Below, piece by piece: positions 62,629 to 64,000 of a DNA stretch of 64,000 nt (its first letter is position 1; every line of letters begins with the position of its first letter). This DNA comes from Asticcacaulis taihuensis (GTDB lineage Bacteria > Pseudomonadota > Alphaproteobacteria > Caulobacterales > Caulobacteraceae): positions 1,178,001 to 1,242,000 of the forward strand of contig NZ_FMTS01000001.1 in NCBI RefSeq assembly GCF_900100255.1, in the 5' to 3' direction. The translations under genes and the position numbers were made by a program. Below the pieces are notes generated by a model. The model was not told the DNA's origin, made no database searches, and saw nothing but the letters and a program-made list of their open reading frames with translations.

Positions 62629-64000
62629 TCAAACCTTCTCGCCGGTCACGCCCAGCTTGATCTCGCTGACGGCATCGCGGAACGCATCGCCGCGCGCCTC
62701 GAAATCGGTAAACTGGTCGAACGAAGCGCAGGCCGGCGAGAACAGCACGATCTCTTCGCGCCCTGTCTTTTCCGCCTCGGTATAGGCTTGCGCCACGGCC
62801 GTGAACAGAAGACGCGACTGTGTGCAGGGCGCTGACTTGCCGATCGTCACCTCGAACAGCTCCGCCGCCTCGCCGATCAGATAGGCGTGCTTGATGCGGG
62901 GGAACAGGTCGCGCAGGTCTTCGATGCCGCCCGCCTTGGCCACGCCGCCGGCGATCCAGTAGAACTTGTCAAACGACGACATGGCCTGACGCGCCGCATC
63001 GGCATTGGTCGCCTTGGAATCGTTGATAAAACGGACATGACCGATGCGGCCAATCTCCTGCATCCGGTGCGCCAGACCAGGGAAGGTACGCATCCCCGTG
63101 ACGATCTCGTCCATTTCCAGCCCCAGGGCCTTGCACGCCGAATAGGCGGCCGCCGCATTCTGCCAGTTATGACGGCCCGTGAGCGTCCGTACCGCCTTTA
63201 GGTCGATCACCTGGCGGGCACGGACATTGGTGCCGTCATAGAGCACGCCGTTCAGCGCATAGACGCCGTGGCCGAGCGTCCGGCGGGCCGAAATCGAGAC
63301 CAGTTTCACCGGCGAATTAACGCGCATATCGCTGATAATCGCGGAGGTATAGTCGTCATCAGCGCCAATCACTGCCGTCTGTTTCGAGCCTTGCGCCATG
63401 AAGATGCGGCGCTTGGCCTTGATATAGCCTTCCATGCCGCCGTGACGGTCAAGGTGATCGGGCGTGATATTCATCAGCACCGACACATCCGGCGAGAAGC
63501 TTAAGGTCAGGTCCAACTGATAGGACGAGGTCTCGATGACATAAATCGCGCCGGCGTGCATGTCTGGCAGGTCGAGAACACCGACGCCGATATTGCCACC
63601 GACATGAACATCCTTCCCGGCCGACTTCAGGATATGGCCGATCAGGGCCGTGGTGGTCGATTTGCCATTGGTGCCGGTAATGGCCACCGTGCGCGGGCGC
63701 TTGTGCGCCGGCAGACAGGCGAGCGTGCGGGCAAACAGTTCGATATCGCCCATGACCGGCACATGCGCGGCATGGGCCATGTCCACCGTCCAGTGCGGCG
63801 TCGGGTGGGTCAGCGGCACGCCGGGAGACAGCACCAGCGCGGCAAATTGCGACCAGTCGGCGGTCTTCAGGTTCTCGACCGTGAAACCTTCCTTCGTGGC
63901 CGGCAGCAGGTTCGACGGCTTGTCATCCCACAGTATCGGCAGGGCACCACCGGCCTTCAGCGCGCGCGCCGCCGAAAGCCCCGACCGCCCCAGTCCGAAT
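62629..64000 (-). CDS. murD: UDP-MurNAc-L-Ala:D-Glu ligase, 5' end beyond window
   Basis: 457 codons visible; the open frame runs to the right edge without a start. The N-terminal FGLGRSGLSAARALKAGG glycine loop is the family start region, so only some 15 residues are missing. ATP loop AITGTNGKSTTTALIGHIL and the central INDSKATNADAARQAMSSFD are present. The GTG at 63834 is internal, not the real start. Confidence 0.95.
   Translation of the reverse strand, partial: FGLGRSGLSAARALKAGGALPILWDDKPSNLLPATKEGFTVENLKTADWSQFAALVLSPGVPLTHPTPHWTVDMAHAAHVPVMGDIELFARTLACLPAHKRPRTVAITGTNGKSTTTALIGHILKSAGKDVHVGGNIGVGVLDLPDMHAGAIYVIETSSYQLDLTLSFSPDVSVLMNITPDHLDRHGGMEGYIKAKRRIFMAQGSKQTAVIGADDDYTSAIISDMRVNSPVKLVSISARRTLGHGVYALNGVLYDGTNVRARQVIDLKAVRTLTGRHNWQNAAAAYSACKALGLEMDEIVTGMRTFPGLAHRMQEIGRIGHVRFINDSKATNADAARQAMSSFDKFYWIAGGVAKAGGIEDLRDLFPRIKHAYLIGEAAELFEVTIGKSAPCTQSRLLFTAVAQAYTEAEKTGREEIVLFSPACASFDQFTDFEARGDAFRDAVSEIKLGVTGEKV

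Noticed and set aside
63832-63834. GTG at 63834 as the start of murD
   Set aside because: The frame continues to the window edge and encodes the conserved N-terminal glycine loop upstream of it.

Overview
The window is one continuous piece of an alphaproteobacterial chromosome, most likely Caulobacteraceae. The evidence is a CckA-type cell-cycle kinase encoded beside fliQ-fliR-flhB, several TTAA-N7-TTAA (CtrA-type) boxes in front of flagellar and division genes, a sigma-54 promoter in front of flgF, and PHA-cycle genes with PhaR. Base composition is moderately GC-rich, which fits Asticcacaulis better than Caulobacter; the genus is an inference. No rRNA, tRNA, CRISPR array, intact insertion sequence or phage gene was seen.

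Layout. 1-4.4 kb: an SDR fragment cut by the window edge, an ABC exporter, rpmE, a haem-dependent N-demethylase-like protein and a small lipoprotein. 4.4-23 kb: a large flagellar region with cckA-flhB-fliR-fliQ, a divergent 1023-residue repeat protein, an SPFH protein, fliO-fliP, flgB-flgC-fliE, fliL-fliM-DUF6468-motE and flgF-flgG-flgA-flgH. 23-32 kb: an O-antigen ligase-like protein, pyrD-sixA, a methyltransferase, gloB, two AT-rich small membrane genes, a secreted protein, and the PHA genes phaB, phaA and phaR. 32-37.5 kb: small membrane proteins and a surface-glycan group (two GT2 enzymes, an ArnT-like GT39 and a hexapeptide acyltransferase). 37.5-51 kb: housekeeping genes thrS, yidD, an IscU-like scaffold, cysS, folE, two tandem exbD genes, rluD, rpoH, a response regulator, purA and serC. 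51-56.5 kb: two paralogous secreted proteins with matching promoters, thiD, a three-gene operon of small unknowns, folP and a 3-hydroxyisobutyrate dehydrogenase-like enzyme. 56.6-64 kb: a division and cell-wall cluster transcribed leftward, murD-ftsW-murG-(AI-2E exporter)-murC-murB, with murD running off the right edge.

How the genes fit together. The flagellar operons encode the export gate (FliO/P/Q/R, FlhB), rod (FlgB/C/F/G, FliE), P-ring chaperone and L-ring (FlgA, FlgH), switch (FliM) and motor accessories (FliL, MotE-like). CckA, whose phosphorelay feeds CtrA, sits in the export-gate operon, and CtrA-type boxes precede fliQ, fliL, flgB/fliO and ftsW. Flagellum building and septation may therefore share one cell-cycle regulator here. 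Three flagellar intergenic regions also share a 15-bp palindrome that may be the FlbD (ftr) site.

Intergenic DNA is rich in dispersed palindromic repeats of at least six families. Several sit on stop codons or act as terminators. The best candidate for something undescribed is the pair of secreted paralogues at 51.3-52.5 kb: both have the same bipartite upstream motif about 80 bp before the start and a conserved 5'-UTR hairpin.
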